From Plut-88900 sp965116945 (lineage in GTDB: Bacteria > Chloroflexota > Dehalococcoidia > Plut-88900), in the NCBI GenBank assembly GCA_965116945.1, contig OZ220734.1, positions 1,736,001 to 1,800,000 of the forward strand: DNA of 64,000 nucleotides, in the 5' to 3' direction. The position numbers and the translations under genes were made by a program. Of this stretch, positions 32,411-40,995 are shown one piece after another (within the stretch, counting starts at the first letter, position 1; each line of letters starts with the position of its first letter). The notes beneath the pieces were generated by a model that made no database searches, was not told where the DNA came from, and was given only the letters and a program-made list of their open reading frames with translations.

Positions 32411-34192
32411 TTAGACCCTGCCCAATTCCATGCCCAGATCGTATGTCCAGGCGATGGGACCGCGGTCCGAGCGCATCCCGTCTCGAAGGGATTCTGTGGC
32501 GCTCAGGTCCAGAGCATTAATGTTGGAATCGATGACAACGCCATAGTCGGAGCGGGCCGACTCCAGCGAGACTCGACTGTCCAGGTAGTCCTGTAGCACC
32601 TTATCCGCAGGACGGTTGAGGGGATCTCCGAACCCCGCACCTCCGGCAGTAAAGACGTGCAACTGGTCCCCTTGGCCCAGGCGGAGTGTCGCCTTGGGCG
32701 GTACTATCTCAACCCGGCCGTCTTTACGAAGAATTTTGGCATTGGTCTTGCTGCCGGGAAGTCCCCCGAACAGGCCCCATGGAGGCAACGTGTGACGCTC
32801 GCCTCGATAGGTAATCGTCGCCTCACCCCGGGCGATTTCGAATATCTTCTCTAGCCCAAGGCCCCCTCTGAATTCGCCGGCGCCGCCGGAATCGTTCCAG
32901 AGGTTGGACTTGATTATCCGGAGGGGGTGATCCATCTCCAGGGCCTCAGCAGGAACGTTCATGCAGTTGGAGACATCAGTTTCCACCGCGTCGATGCCGT
33001 CCGCGTTGGGTCTGGCGCCCATGCCCCCAGCCCCAAGTTCGCTCGCAACGTAGGGCCTGTTGCCCTCGGGGTCAATGCCACCCAGTGCCAACACCAGGAG
33101 TTGTCCGGAGGATGCAGCGGGAAGACGGTCCGGCACAGCTTGTACCATTGCGCCGTTGAGTACATCCGTTATGCGCTTAACCGTAGCCGTTCGGGAGTTA
33201 ACGGGCGCCGGTGGAAGAGGATTCACGATGCTCCCCTCGGGGAGTATTGCCTTGACAGGGCGGAAGCACCCTGCATTGCTCATAATGTCGGAGCCGGTGA
33301 CGGCTCGGACTATGTAATAGAGGGTAGACATGGTTGAGGCAACCGGGGAGTTGAAAGGCCCTTTGACCTGTGCGCTGGACCCCGTAAAGTCAAACGTGAT
33401 GTCCGAACCCTCGATGGTAATGGTCACCTTGATCAGGCGCCTTACATCCATCTCTATGCCGTCGTTATCCAGGTAGTCCTCAAAGGTGTAGGTGCCGTCG
33501 GGGATCTCCTCAAGGACTCGTCTGGTGGCCTTCTCCGAGCTGTCCAGCAGGGCGGCCATGGCCTCTTTCAGGGTCTCTTCGGAGTACTCCGTGAGGAGGG
33601 AGGCGATCTGGGTCTTGGCGACATGGCATGCCGCAAGCTGGGCACGCATGTCGCCGATTACCATGTCGGGGATGCGTATGTTGTTGCGGAGGATTTCGAA
33701 GAGGGTGTGATTGGGGACACCGGCCTCGTAGAGCTTCAGGGGAGGCATGATTATGCCTTCCTGGAAGATCTCCGTGGCATCCGGTGGGATGCTGCCCGGA
33801 GTCTTCCCCCCGAGGTCCTGGTGATGAGCAATGGTGCAACCGAAGACTATGGGCTTCCCGTTGTGGAACACCGGCGTGATGATGGTGACGTCGGGGAGGT
33901 GGGTGCCGCCCCGGTAGGGGTTGTTGAGGATGTAGGCGTCGCCGTCCTGCATAGTCTCGGGCGGGTAGGTGGCGGTGATGGACCTGACGGCCGGGATGAG
34001 GCTCCCGAGGTGAATGGGGATGGAGTTGCCTTGGGCTATGGTATTTCCCTGCACGTCGAAGATGGCGGTGGACGCATCGAGGCCCTCCTTGATTACGCTG
34101 GAGTAGGAGCTCTTCAGAAGAGTCATCTCCATCTCGTCGGCGATGGACTTCAGGCGGTGGCGGATGACTTCGAGGGTGATGGGGTCGATCAT
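32411..34192 (-). CDS. Hydantoinase B/oxoprolinase (HyuB) family protein
   Basis: A 593-residue protein with the HyuB/acetone-carboxylase-alpha-like fold: IDPITLEVIRHRLKSIADEMEMTLLKSSYS at the N-terminus, NNPYRGGTHLPDVTIITPVF near 111-130, and GGGLGxxK-type segments (FRGGLGLEKIFEI). HyuB normally acts with the ATP-dependent HyuA subunit to open hydantoin or 5-oxoproline rings. HyuA is not adjacent here. Its ATG overlaps the stop of the upstream LLM gene (ATGA), so it is translated with a flavin monooxygenase instead. The last codons are about 120 nt from the convergent exporter permease; no good terminator was seen in that gap. Confidence 0.9.
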   Translation of the reverse strand: MIDPITLEVIRHRLKSIADEMEMTLLKSSYSSVIKEGLDASTAIFDVQGNTIAQGNSIPIHLGSLIPAVRSITATYPPETMQDGDAYILNNPYRGGTHLPDVTIITPVFHNGKPIVFGCTIAHHQDLGGKTPGSIPPDATEIFQEGIIMPPLKLYEAGVPNHTLFEILRNNIRIPDMVIGDMRAQLAACHVAKTQIASLLTEYSEETLKEAMAALLDSSEKATRRVLEEIPDGTYTFEDYLDNDGIEMDVRRLIKVTITIEGSDITFDFTGSSAQVKGPFNSPVASTMSTLYYIVRAVTGSDIMSNAGCFRPVKAILPEGSIVNPLPPAPVNSRTATVKRITDVLNGAMVQAVPDRLPAASSGQLLVLALGGIDPEGNRPYVASELGAGGMGARPNADGIDAVETDVSNCMNVPAEALEMDHPLRIIKSNLWNDSGGAGEFRGGLGLEKIFEIARGEATITYRGERHTLPPWGLFGGLPGSKTNAKILRKDGRVEIVPPKATLRLGQGDQLHVFTAGGAGFGDPLNRPADKVLQDYLDSRVSLESARSDYGVVIDSNINALDLSATESLRDGMRSDRGPIAWTYDLGMELGRV

Positions 34193-35388
34193 GATGCTGC
34201 TACCTTTGCCTTGGACTCGCTTGCCTGCCCGGTGAACGCGGGCATCACTTCCTTGCCGAACATCTCCAACTGCTCCATGACGACGGAGTGAGGCGTTCCG
34301 ATGGCGCTGCCCACGTTGACGTGCTCCAAGCCCGGGTACATCTCCTGCACCTTCTTGAGCTGCTCAATGATGAAGTCGGGCGGGCCGCAGAGCCAGCCGC
34401 CCCGCGCTGCGTCGTCTTCGATCTTGGGAAGGTCGGGGATGAGGGGGGCCTTGGCGGGATCGCCCATGAGCTCAATCTGCTCGGGAGTGATGCCCCGGCG
34501 CATGTTGAGAGGGGCGAACATCTTCATGTCTTCGTAGTAGTAGTCCCGGGCTTCGTTGATGGCCTTTTCGGGGGTCTCGGCGATGTGCAGGGAAAAGCCC
34601 ATGAGAAGGTCTCCCCCGAGCTCCGTCTGCCTGCCGTTGGCGGCCAACGTATCCTGCCACGTCTTCACGACCTTGCTAGAAGCGCCGCCCTGCGCGACCC
34701 CACCCCCGATTACCCCCTTGATCCCGTGCTTGGCCATGAAGTTCAGCCCACGGGCGCCGCCGCTGACTATCGGCTGCCAGCACTCGACGGGGAGGTTGAC
34801 TGGGCGGGGTACGAGGGTAATCTCCTTCAGGTCGTAGCCCCGGTAGGGAACGTCGACGGGGATGTCGTAGTACTTGCCGTGGTGGGAGAAGGACTCTTCG
34901 TTGAAAGCCTTGAAGATGATGTCAACCTGCTCTTCGAAGAGGTCCCGGTTGGCCTCCTGGTCAAGGAGCGGGTTGCCGAAGACCTCCACCTCCCGGGTGT
35001 GGTAGCCCCGACCCACCCCAAAGACCACCCGACCCCCGGTCAGCACGTCGGCGGTAGCGTAGTCCTCGGCGAGGCGCAGGGGATGCCACATGGTGGTGAT
35101 GTTGAACCCAGACCCTATCTTCAGCTTATTTGTGATGCTGGTCAGGTGCATGGCCAGCATGAGGATGTTGGGGATGCACTCGTATCCCTCGCGCTGGAAG
35201 TGGTGCTCGGCGAGCCAGAGGGTGTCGTATCCGAGGTCGTCCATGAGCTTTGCCATGTCCACCGAGCGGTCAAAGGCGGTGATGAGGTGGTCGTTGGGAT
35301 ACAGGCGGTCGTTCACCGCGGGCGCTGAGAGGCCAACGGGCTCCATGTCCACGTGACCTGCGAAAAGGGTGCCGAATTTGGTAATCAT
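34189..35388 (-). CDS. LLM class flavin-dependent oxidoreductase
   Basis: A 399-residue luciferase-like monooxygenase, long for the family. It shows LWLAEHHFQREGYECIPNILMLAMHLTSIT and VVFGVGRGYHTREVEVFG. An inserted loop (about 195-215) and a C-terminal extension account for the size. AGGAGG precedes the ATG (AGGAGGAAAGTT spacing). It is first in a two-gene unit and overlaps the HyuB gene by four bases. The pairing suggests an oxygenation step before or after ring opening of a cyclic imide- or amide-like compound; this is inference. Confidence 0.92.
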   Translation of the reverse strand: MITKFGTLFAGHVDMEPVGLSAPAVNDRLYPNDHLITAFDRSVDMAKLMDDLGYDTLWLAEHHFQREGYECIPNILMLAMHLTSITNKLKIGSGFNITTMWHPLRLAEDYATADVLTGGRVVFGVGRGYHTREVEVFGNPLLDQEANRDLFEEQVDIIFKAFNEESFSHHGKYYDIPVDVPYRGYDLKEITLVPRPVNLPVECWQPIVSGGARGLNFMAKHGIKGVIGGGVAQGGASSKVVKTWQDTLAANGRQTELGGDLLMGFSLHIAETPEKAINEARDYYYEDMKMFAPLNMRRGITPEQIELMGDPAKAPLIPDLPKIEDDAARGGWLCGPPDFIIEQLKKVQEMYPGLEHVNVGSAIGTPHSVVMEQLEMFGKEVMPAFTGQASESKAKVAAS

Positions 35389-35461
35389 AACTTTCCTCCT
35401 AGCCCCGAATAACCTTGAGATGGCACAGGCGTCTCTATTGGGGCTCGTCCCTGCTGATAGT

Positions 35462-36214
35462 CTACTTGTAACCGCCGAAAATTGCGTGCCCTGCGTACAT
35501 CCAGAAGCAATCTACTTTGCTGAATCCTGCCTCCCGAAGCCAGTTTAGCTGATCAGGTAGAGGAGAAGGCTGGTCATACGGGTCCGGGTTGGGATCTTCG
35601 TAGAAATTCCATCGGTGCTCGCGGAAGATTTCGTAGGCTTCGGGTCCTTCGCCCGACTGTTCGATGCGGGCGCGGACTCCCTCATCCCACTGTCGGACGT
35701 AGGTGTCTTGGGCGTGGGGGGAGGCGGGTTCGACGAGGTCTACGATTATGAACGCACCTCCGGGCTCCAGGCGGGAGGCGACGCTTGAGAAGAGTCCCCT
35801 CTTGGCTTCGGTACCGTCCAGGTGGTGAATTATCAGAGAAGCCAGGACGCAGCGGAGCGGGGAGGGCAGGAGAGCGGGCCATTGGGAATCGACAAGGTCA
35901 AAGTCTACGACCCGTAGGCGGCCGGCATGGGCTTCTGGCAAAGCCTCCAGGCGTTCTCGCATAAGATCGGAGCCGTCCAGGGCGAGGTACCGACACTTGG
36001 GGAAGGATTCCATAACCGTCTTCGCGAGGGCCCCGTCCCCCGCCCCAAGTTCAACCACGTTGAACTCCTCATCGTGTTGTGCGGGAACAAGACTGCAAAC
36101 GGTCTCGATCTGCTCCTCCCGTCGTGGGACAAAGAGAGGCCCATAGCGGAGAAATACTTGGGACTCATCCTCCTGCCACATGGGGGGATTCAAGGCGTCG
36201 GTCATTTCAGGCAT
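35462..36214 (-). CDS. Class I SAM-dependent methyltransferase
   Basis: A 250-residue Rossmann methyltransferase. Motif I is NVVELGAGDGALAKTV, the acidic loop residue is in YLALDGSDLM, motif II-like RLRVVDFDL is present, and CVLASLIIHHLDGTEAKRGLF and LEPGGAFIIVDLVEP are typical post-motifs. The C-terminus is extended and aromatic (QLNWLREAGFSKVDCFWMYAGHAIFGG), as in ubiquinone/cyclopropane-type methyltransferases. The acceptor is unknown. It lies 73 nt beyond the LLM start codon, on the same strand and upstream of it. Confidence 0.87.
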   Translation of the reverse strand: MPEMTDALNPPMWQEDESQVFLRYGPLFVPRREEQIETVCSLVPAQHDEEFNVVELGAGDGALAKTVMESFPKCRYLALDGSDLMRERLEALPEAHAGRLRVVDFDLVDSQWPALLPSPLRCVLASLIIHHLDGTEAKRGLFSSVASRLEPGGAFIIVDLVEPASPHAQDTYVRQWDEGVRARIEQSGEGPEAYEIFREHRWNFYEDPNPDPYDQPSPLPDQLNWLREAGFSKVDCFWMYAGHAIFGGYK

Positions 36215-36350
36215 GGTGTGATTATAGCGGGATGGCCGGGAGTCGTGTTGAGCGAAGATGGTCCGCCTATTGCATGGATGCCGCTATGCGGTTCCGAGAC
36301 CGAAGGTAGAACCTGAGACCTGCACCACCCGTCCCCAGATCCCTCACTGC

Positions 36351-36385
36351 CGTTCGGGATGACATGAGAGGGCGTTCGGGATGAC
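36351..36385. repeat. Short direct repeat pair
   Basis: CGTTCGGGATGAC occurs twice, at 36351-36363 and 36373-36385, in the divergent gap before the M24 gene. The right copy places TTCGGG 17 nt before TAGAAT (36398-36403), so it may also contribute to a promoter. The CGGGATGAC core recurs as CGGGGATGAC in the repeat block near 40.45 kb. Confidence 0.45.
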
Positions 36386-36442
36386 GGAGAGACAGCGTAG
36401 AATGGTTGGGGGAATGAGGATAAATCCGAACAGGAGAGATAC

Positions 36443-37645
36443 ATGAACGCAGACCAGTACCTGGCAGGCCTGATGGCGGCATCCCACCGGAGTGGGGTCC
36501 CGTTCCCCGAAGAGGAATATCACGAGCGGGTCAGGAAGGTGCGGAAGGAGATGGAGGCAGAGGGCCTCGACGCCCTGCTGGTCACCTACCCCTGCAATCT
36601 CTACTACGTCAGTGGTTACTACACATTCGGTGTGGGAAACCACGCCTGCCTGGTCCTGCCGTTGGATGGGGACGCGGCACTGCAGTTGACTTCCATGGAA
36701 ATTCCAGCGGGCGTCGTGAATTCGTGGGTGAAGAACTTTGTCATTGCGGAATGGCGGGGGCAGGAGAGTGCCGGAGAGCAACTTGCAGAACTGGTCCGGG
36801 AGATGGGTTTGGAGTCGGGGAGGCTGGGCATTGAACCCTCGAGGCCCGGGCTTATGCCGCCAGTGCTGCAATCGTTGAAGTCGTCGTTGCCACTGGCTTC
36901 ACTGGCGGATGCCTCGGACCTCGTGGGTCGGGTGCGGTTGGTGAAATCACCCCTGGAACTGGACTTCCTGCGAAAAGCGGCCGGCTACACCAGGGCTGCA
37001 ATCAACGCCTCGTTGGAGGCTATCAGGCCGGGGATTCTCGACAACGACGTGGCGAGGGTCGGGTACGACGCCATGATTGCGGCGGGAAGCGAGTTCATGT
37101 CCGTGCAGCCCATTGTGTCATCTGGCATCAGGACTAGCTATGGGCATACGACCTATCGACGTGTACCTCTTGAAGTCGGGGACAACGTGTTCCTGGAGTA
37201 CGGCGGCGCACACCAGCGATACACCGCGCCGATGATGCGCACGGCAGTTATTGGGGCGCCTTCCGATGATGTGCTCCGCGTGGCAGAAGCTGTGAAGGAC
37301 ACGGTGTCGACTATCATTCAAGAGGCGAGGCCCGGCCGCACGGGTCACAACGTGGCGATGGCGGCGAAGAAGGTCTACGCCCGAGTTGAAGATATGACCC
37401 ACTTCGGGGGGACTTACGGGTACAACGTGGGCATCGGCTTCCCGCCGACCTGGTCCGAGGCGCTGACCTGGTTCGCCGAGGGGGTCGAACAGGAGCTTCT
37501 GCCGGGCATGACCTTTCACATGCCCATCACGTACCGGGCCCCGGGGCGGTTCGGCGTGGGGATGAGCGAGACAATCCTCATCACCGAAAGCGGCTGCGAA
37601 TCGCTTACCGAGCAGGAACGGGACCTGTACGTGGTGCGGGTCTAG
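36443..37645 (+). CDS. M24 family protein, creatinase/ectoine-hydrolase (DoeA)-like
   Basis: A 400-residue pita-bread-fold protein: an N-terminal creatinase_N domain (about 25-160) and a C-terminal M24 domain (about 175-395). The metal ligands of true aminopeptidase P/methionine aminopeptidase are not kept. The first Asp site reads NVFLEYGG (E252), the second site is TAPMMRT, and the usual HGxGL region is YGYNVGIGFPPTW. These substitutions match the metal-independent creatinase and DoeA-type branch, which hydrolyses C-N bonds of creatine or ectoine. AGGAGAG precedes the ATG. Its stop interlocks with the convergent ThDP beta gene (CTAG at 37642-37645). Confidence 0.85.
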   Translation: MNADQYLAGLMAASHRSGVPFPEEEYHERVRKVRKEMEAEGLDALLVTYPCNLYYVSGYYTFGVGNHACLVLPLDGDAALQLTSMEIPAGVVNSWVKNFVIAEWRGQESAGEQLAELVREMGLESGRLGIEPSRPGLMPPVLQSLKSSLPLASLADASDLVGRVRLVKSPLELDFLRKAAGYTRAAINASLEAIRPGILDNDVARVGYDAMIAAGSEFMSVQPIVSSGIRTSYGHTTYRRVPLEVGDNVFLEYGGAHQRYTAPMMRTAVIGAPSDDVLRVAEAVKDTVSTIIQEARPGRTGHNVAMAAKKVYARVEDMTHFGGTYGYNVGIGFPPTWSEALTWFAEGVEQELLPGMTFHMPITYRAPGRFGVGMSETILITESGCESLTEQERDLYVVRV

Positions 37646-38238
37646 GGTCGAGCCTCCGGCATTGCGGTGAGGTGGCCGGTGGGGATGTCCGTGAAGGTGC
37701 GGCGGAAGCGCCAGAGGGTGACCTCGGGCTCTATGGGCATCACGGGATACTCCTCACTGGCCTCGATCTTGGCATTGATATACCAGGGCCCGTCCTCGGA
37801 GAGGGCGCGAAGCAGGGCGCCTTCCAGGGACTCGATGTCCCGGACGGTGGCGGTCTTGTCGATGCCGCAGCCTATCGCAACCTTCTCAAGGTCGGTGGAA
37901 AAGGCGGTATGGGTCTTCTGGTGACCGGTCTGGGCCCACTCCTCGTTGTCCCAGCAGATGACTATGAGGTTTTTGGGCTTCTCACGGGCTATCGTGGCCA
38001 AAGCCCCCATGTTCATCAGCAGGGAGCCGTCCCCGTCCAGGGAGATTATCTTTTCGTCGGTGGAGAGGGCCATGCCGAGGGCCATGGAAGAGCACAACCC
38101 CATGGAACCGTAGGTGTAGAAGTTGCGGTCCCGATGCCCGGCCATCCAAAGTTCGTCGGTGGTCGGGCCGAGATTGGAGATCACCACCTCGTCCTTGAGG
38201 TGGGACAGGATCATCTTGGTGGCATCGAGTCTAAGCAA
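37642..38238 (-). CDS. ThDP-dependent decarboxylase beta subunit (sulfopyruvate/phosphonopyruvate decarboxylase-like)
   Basis: A 198-residue protein equal to the C-terminal PP domain of ThDP decarboxylases. The cofactor motif LDGDGSLLMNMGALATIAREKPKNLIVICWDN (about 73-104; GDG...N) binds ThDP-Mg2+. Stand-alone alpha/beta halves like this are known from sulfopyruvate decarboxylase (ComD/ComE) in coenzyme M synthesis. Related fused forms are phosphonopyruvate decarboxylases. Substrate is not proven. It overlaps the alpha gene by 8 bp, so translation is coupled. Confidence 0.88.
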   Translation of the reverse strand: MLRLDATKMILSHLKDEVVISNLGPTTDELWMAGHRDRNFYTYGSMGLCSSMALGMALSTDEKIISLDGDGSLLMNMGALATIAREKPKNLIVICWDNEEWAQTGHQKTHTAFSTDLEKVAIGCGIDKTATVRDIESLEGALLRALSEDGPWYINAKIEASEEYPVMPIEPEVTLWRFRRTFTDIPTGHLTAMPEARP

Positions 38239-38740
38239 GTTTTCCTCCGTGGAGCAGGGGGGTCATACAAAGGGCAACGGGCTCCCGGCTGCTGTAGCAC
38301 AGCTTGAGAGCTCCGCCGACCGTCTTGTCCAAGTTATGGTCTGTATCCAGCGTGTAGAAGGTGATGTTCAGGACGTCCAGGATGGGCCTCGTGGCCCGAC
38401 CCATCGGAACCTGTGCGATATTGAACTCTCCTACCTCACCGCGCAGGTTGATGAATATGGGGATCGGGAAGCGGCAGGGTATGCACAGGCTGCATATGGC
38501 ATTGATGCTGTTGCCGAATCCGCTGGACTGCATGAATACGGCAGCGTTTCGGCCCGCGGCAAATGCACCGGATGCGATGCCGATAGCCTCCTCTTCCCTG
38601 GTGGCGGCGATGACGTGGAAATAGGGGTCGCTTTCGAGCAGGGAAGTAACCCTGTCGATGCTGATGTCGGGGACGAAGGCTATTAGAGAAATCTCCTTCT
38701 TCTTCAACTCTTCAAGTATGGTTTCGGCCCAGTTAGGCAT
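38231..38740 (-). CDS. ThDP-dependent decarboxylase alpha subunit (sulfopyruvate/phosphonopyruvate decarboxylase-like)
   Basis: A 169-residue protein equal to the PYR domain of a ThDP enzyme. The cofactor-activating glutamate lies in AATREEEAIGIASGAF (about 45-60), and the QSSGFGNSINAICSL segment matches ComD-like subunits. Together with the overlapping beta gene it should make an alpha/beta decarboxylase of a 3-substituted pyruvate. It follows the LLM gene by 40 nt on the same strand, giving the order LLM-alpha-beta. Confidence 0.87.
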   Translation of the reverse strand: MPNWAETILEELKKKEISLIAFVPDISIDRVTSLLESDPYFHVIAATREEEAIGIASGAFAAGRNAAVFMQSSGFGNSINAICSLCIPCRFPIPIFINLRGEVGEFNIAQVPMGRATRPILDVLNITFYTLDTDHNLDKTVGGALKLCYSSREPVALCMTPLLHGGKLA

Positions 38741-38780
38741 GTTTGTATACTCTCCAAAAAATATAGGTTAAGGGTCTGGG

Positions 38781-39959
38781 CTAGGGGCCCGAGGCAACAC
38801 TTTTTACGTAATCGGCCTTGGCTTTGTCCATGGCCTTGGTGTTCATGGCTACCAGTTCCTCCCTCTTCTTGACCGACCAGTCTCTGGACTCGTGGAGACT
38901 GGCCACGGAGCCTTGGAAGCGGGGCATTACGTACCGGGCCAACAGTTCGTAGCTGTGGAGGACCTGCTCTCGGGTCCCCCATTCAGTGGCCTGTATAAGG
39001 AGCCTGCCAAAGCCCCCCGACTCTTCCTCAAGGCGGAGGATGGTTTCTACCAGGTCGTCGGGGGTGCCGACACACCAGTTGTTGGTTGCTACCATGTGGT
39101 CGATGATCTTGTCCTGAGGTCCGTCATAGGCCGTGGGAAGCCCGAGGGTGTCCTCGAAGTACTCCTTCTGGTATCGCCCCGAGGCCTCCCGGGCCTGCTC
39201 AATGGCCTCCCTGCGGCTCTCGGCGAGGTGGACGTGGATGACGATGCCCCAGTCGTCCCGGCTTACGGTCTGGCCGTATTTGTCTGCAGTTTCCTCGGCG
39301 ATGTCCCAGAACTTTGCCAAGTCAGGGGCTGCGGCTCCGGGAACAGAGACCGTGTTGAGAGACAGGACCGACAATCCGTATTTCCCTGCACATACCATAC
39401 CGGCGGGTGAATAGGACGCAGCCACGGCCACGGGTATGTGAGGGAGGGTGTAGGGGCGAAGGTGGACAGTCGCCTCCTTTAGGGTGAACCAGTCGGCTTC
39501 ATATGTGATGGGTTCGGTCTCAGTCCAGAGGCGCAGGATGATGTTGAGGGCCTCGTCCATGCGCTGACGCTGGAGGGGCGGATCAATGCCGAGCATGAAG
39601 GCGTCGCCGACGAGGGCCCCGGGCCCGACGCCCATCATCACCCGTCCCCTGGTCATGTGGTCCAGCAGGATCATCCGGTTTGCGACCATAAGCGGGTGGT
39701 GGTAGGGCAGGCTCAGCACGCCGGTTCCCAGCTTGATGTGCTTGGTGCGCTGCGCCGCGGCAGCGATGAAGACTTCCGGAGATGCGATGGTCTCCCATCC
39801 CCCGCTGTGGTGCTCGCCGATCCAGGCCTCGTCATAGCCCAGCTGGTCAAGCCATTCCAGGAGCTCCATGTCTCGCTCCAGCGAGAGCGTGGGGTTCTCG
39901 GCGGCCCAGTGAAAAGGCGCCATGAATATGCCGAACTTCATGCGGGCGGGCAGCGTCAA
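38781..39959 (-). CDS. LLM class flavin-dependent oxidoreductase (limonene-monooxygenase-like)
   Basis: A 392-residue luciferase-like monooxygenase: KFGIFMAPFHW, WIGEHHSGGWETIASPEVF, RGRVMMGVGPGALVGDAFMLGID. The last two features and the length point to the limonene 1,2-monooxygenase-like subgroup. The start is TTG at 39959: AAAGGAGAG lies 5 nt upstream of it, whereas ATG 39941 has no ribosome site at the right distance. It heads a three-gene unit with the split ThDP decarboxylase. The large repeat block lies directly upstream. Confidence 0.9.
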   Translation of the reverse strand: MTLPARMKFGIFMAPFHWAAENPTLSLERDMELLEWLDQLGYDEAWIGEHHSGGWETIASPEVFIAAAAQRTKHIKLGTGVLSLPYHHPLMVANRMILLDHMTRGRVMMGVGPGALVGDAFMLGIDPPLQRQRMDEALNIILRLWTETEPITYEADWFTLKEATVHLRPYTLPHIPVAVAASYSPAGMVCAGKYGLSVLSLNTVSVPGAAAPDLAKFWDIAEETADKYGQTVSRDDWGIVIHVHLAESRREAIEQAREASGRYQKEYFEDTLGLPTAYDGPQDKIIDHMVATNNWCVGTPDDLVETILRLEEESGGFGRLLIQATEWGTREQVLHSYELLARYVMPRFQGSVASLHESRDWSVKKREELVAMNTKAMDKAKADYVKSVASGP

Positions 39960-40444
39960 GACTCTCTCCTTTCTCCGGGGCCGCGTGCATCGGCGAGTAT
40001 GCTTTTTGGCGGGTCGGTTGTCAATCGAGGGGCCCCTATTGAGTTGTGGGGTTTCGGGTTTCGTTTTGTCTGTTTTTGAGGGGGTCGGCGATGGAAGGTC
40101 CAGGACTCGGTTTTCAGGGGGCGGGAGGCCAGCCTGGTTCAGCCCCGTGTTCCTGTGTCACATGGCAGACAGGCGAGGGGTACTTGCCTGAGGGCGTCTC
40201 TGCCACCAGTTTTTCAGTTTTCCCTGCCCCACTCGGAGGGGTGGGGGGGTGTTTTCTCGCTGCCGTCGCTGGGTTAACGGGAATCTCCGAGGGGAACGAC
40301 GGGGGAGATTTTTCAAGGGCCATAAAGCCCGAGGTTTTTCGGCAGGGCTCCTATATGAGGAGCGTGCCGCTTAATGTTGTGAACCTTCCATCGCCTGGAC
40401 GGACTGGGAGGGGGCACGGGACCCGGTGGGATGAGGAGATGGCG

Positions 40445-40462
40445 TCCCCGATTTCTCGGGGA
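40445..40462. repeat. Hairpin with CCCCGATTTCTCGGGG core, copy 1
   Basis: TCCCCGA (40445-40451) pairs with TCGGGGA (40456-40462) over a 4-nt loop. The same core recurs at 40583-40598 and, degenerate, at 41071-41085, the last two followed by GCAGGC. Confidence 0.55.
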
Positions 40463-40582
40463 TGACGTATCCGCTTGTGCCGCGGGCCTGCGCGAGGGCC
40501 GTTTGGGTGGCGGAGCGGACCCATCCCCGCTCATATTTCGACTATGCTCAGCATGAGCGGCCCCTCCCGGGGATTAACTCCA

Positions 40583-40598
40583 CCCCGACTTCTCGGGG
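40583..40598. repeat. Hairpin with CCCCGACTTCTCGGGG core, copy 2
   Basis: CCCCGA (40583-40588) pairs with TCGGGG (40593-40598). It differs from copy 1 by one loop base, which suggests a dispersed repeat family and not a gene-specific terminator. Confidence 0.55.
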
Positions 40599-40720
40599 CA
40601 GGCATTGCTCGGGGGCTTCCCTGGGTTTCTGGTTCCTCCTTAAGGTAGGTATAGGGTCTAGACTTGAGTCAATAATAGAACGTATGTATTTATGTGTCAA
40701 GGGGCAGATGTCACCCCATC

Positions 40721-40743
40721 GGGGCGGTTCGCGATCCGCCCCT
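40721..40743. repeat. REP-like palindrome
   Basis: GGGGCGG and CCGCCCC arms flank TTCGCGAT, giving a nearly perfect 23-nt palindrome followed by CTACGGGAG. Such GC-rich dyads are common as dispersed extragenic elements. Confidence 0.55.
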
Positions 40744-40776
40744 ACGGGAGGAGGAAAGGAACCCTCACCCCCTTAA

Positions 40777-40813
40777 TCCCCCTCTCCCTTAGGGCCTATA
40801 AGGGAGAGGGGGA
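40777..40813. repeat. 15-bp perfect inverted repeat
   Basis: Arms 40777-40791 and 40799-40813 (pyrimidine-rich, CCCCCTCTCCC core and its complement) enclose a 7-nt loop. No gene ends here, so a terminator role is unlikely; it forms a pair with the longer palindrome 9 nt to the right. Confidence 0.65.
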
Positions 40814-40821
40814 GATAAGAA

Positions 40822-40862
40822 TAGAGGGCCGCATGGGTGCCTTGCACCCATGCGGCCCTCTA
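40822..40862. repeat. 41-nt palindrome with a 19-bp perfect stem
   Basis: Arms 40822-40840 and 40844-40862 are perfectly complementary (core GGCCGCATGGGTGC) with a CTT loop. It is the strongest hairpin in the window, yet no gene ends near it. It may be a mobile-element end or extragenic palindrome, or a structure that blocks read-through between divergent genes. Confidence 0.7.
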
Positions 40863-40868
40863 ATTCAG

Positions 40869-40995
40869 TACTGGGGGGAGGGAGGGATGGGTTACCAATC
40901 TGGGTCGGGAATTGTGGATGAGAAGGAGTTGACTCTTCGGCGTCGCAGGTGCTTCCCTCTAGTTTGGTACTGTGGGGAGGGGAGAGATGGATTCC
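40869..40995. repeat. Direct repeat, two copies 99 nt apart
   Basis: Copy 1 at 40869-40896 and copy 2 at 40968-40995 share TACTG-GGGGAGGG-GATGG-TT-CC with few differences. The shared GGGATGG-TT-CC part appears once more near 41057-41070. Confidence 0.5.

Noticed and set aside
34288..35328. 346-codon plus-strand frame opposite the LLM gene
   Set aside because: It is the antisense shadow of a well-supported LLM gene; the GC-rich third positions of that gene keep this frame open.
40046..40465. 139-codon frame in the repeat block
   Set aside because: Low-complexity product, passes through hairpin repeats, no ribosome site.
40777..40862. Tandem intrinsic terminators
   Set aside because: Both neighbouring genes diverge from here, so no transcript is expected to end at these hairpins, and no U tract follows either.
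40822..40862. CRISPR repeat or tRNA-like element
   Set aside because: Only one copy, no spacer periodicity and no cloverleaf; no CRISPR array or tRNA was found anywhere in the window.
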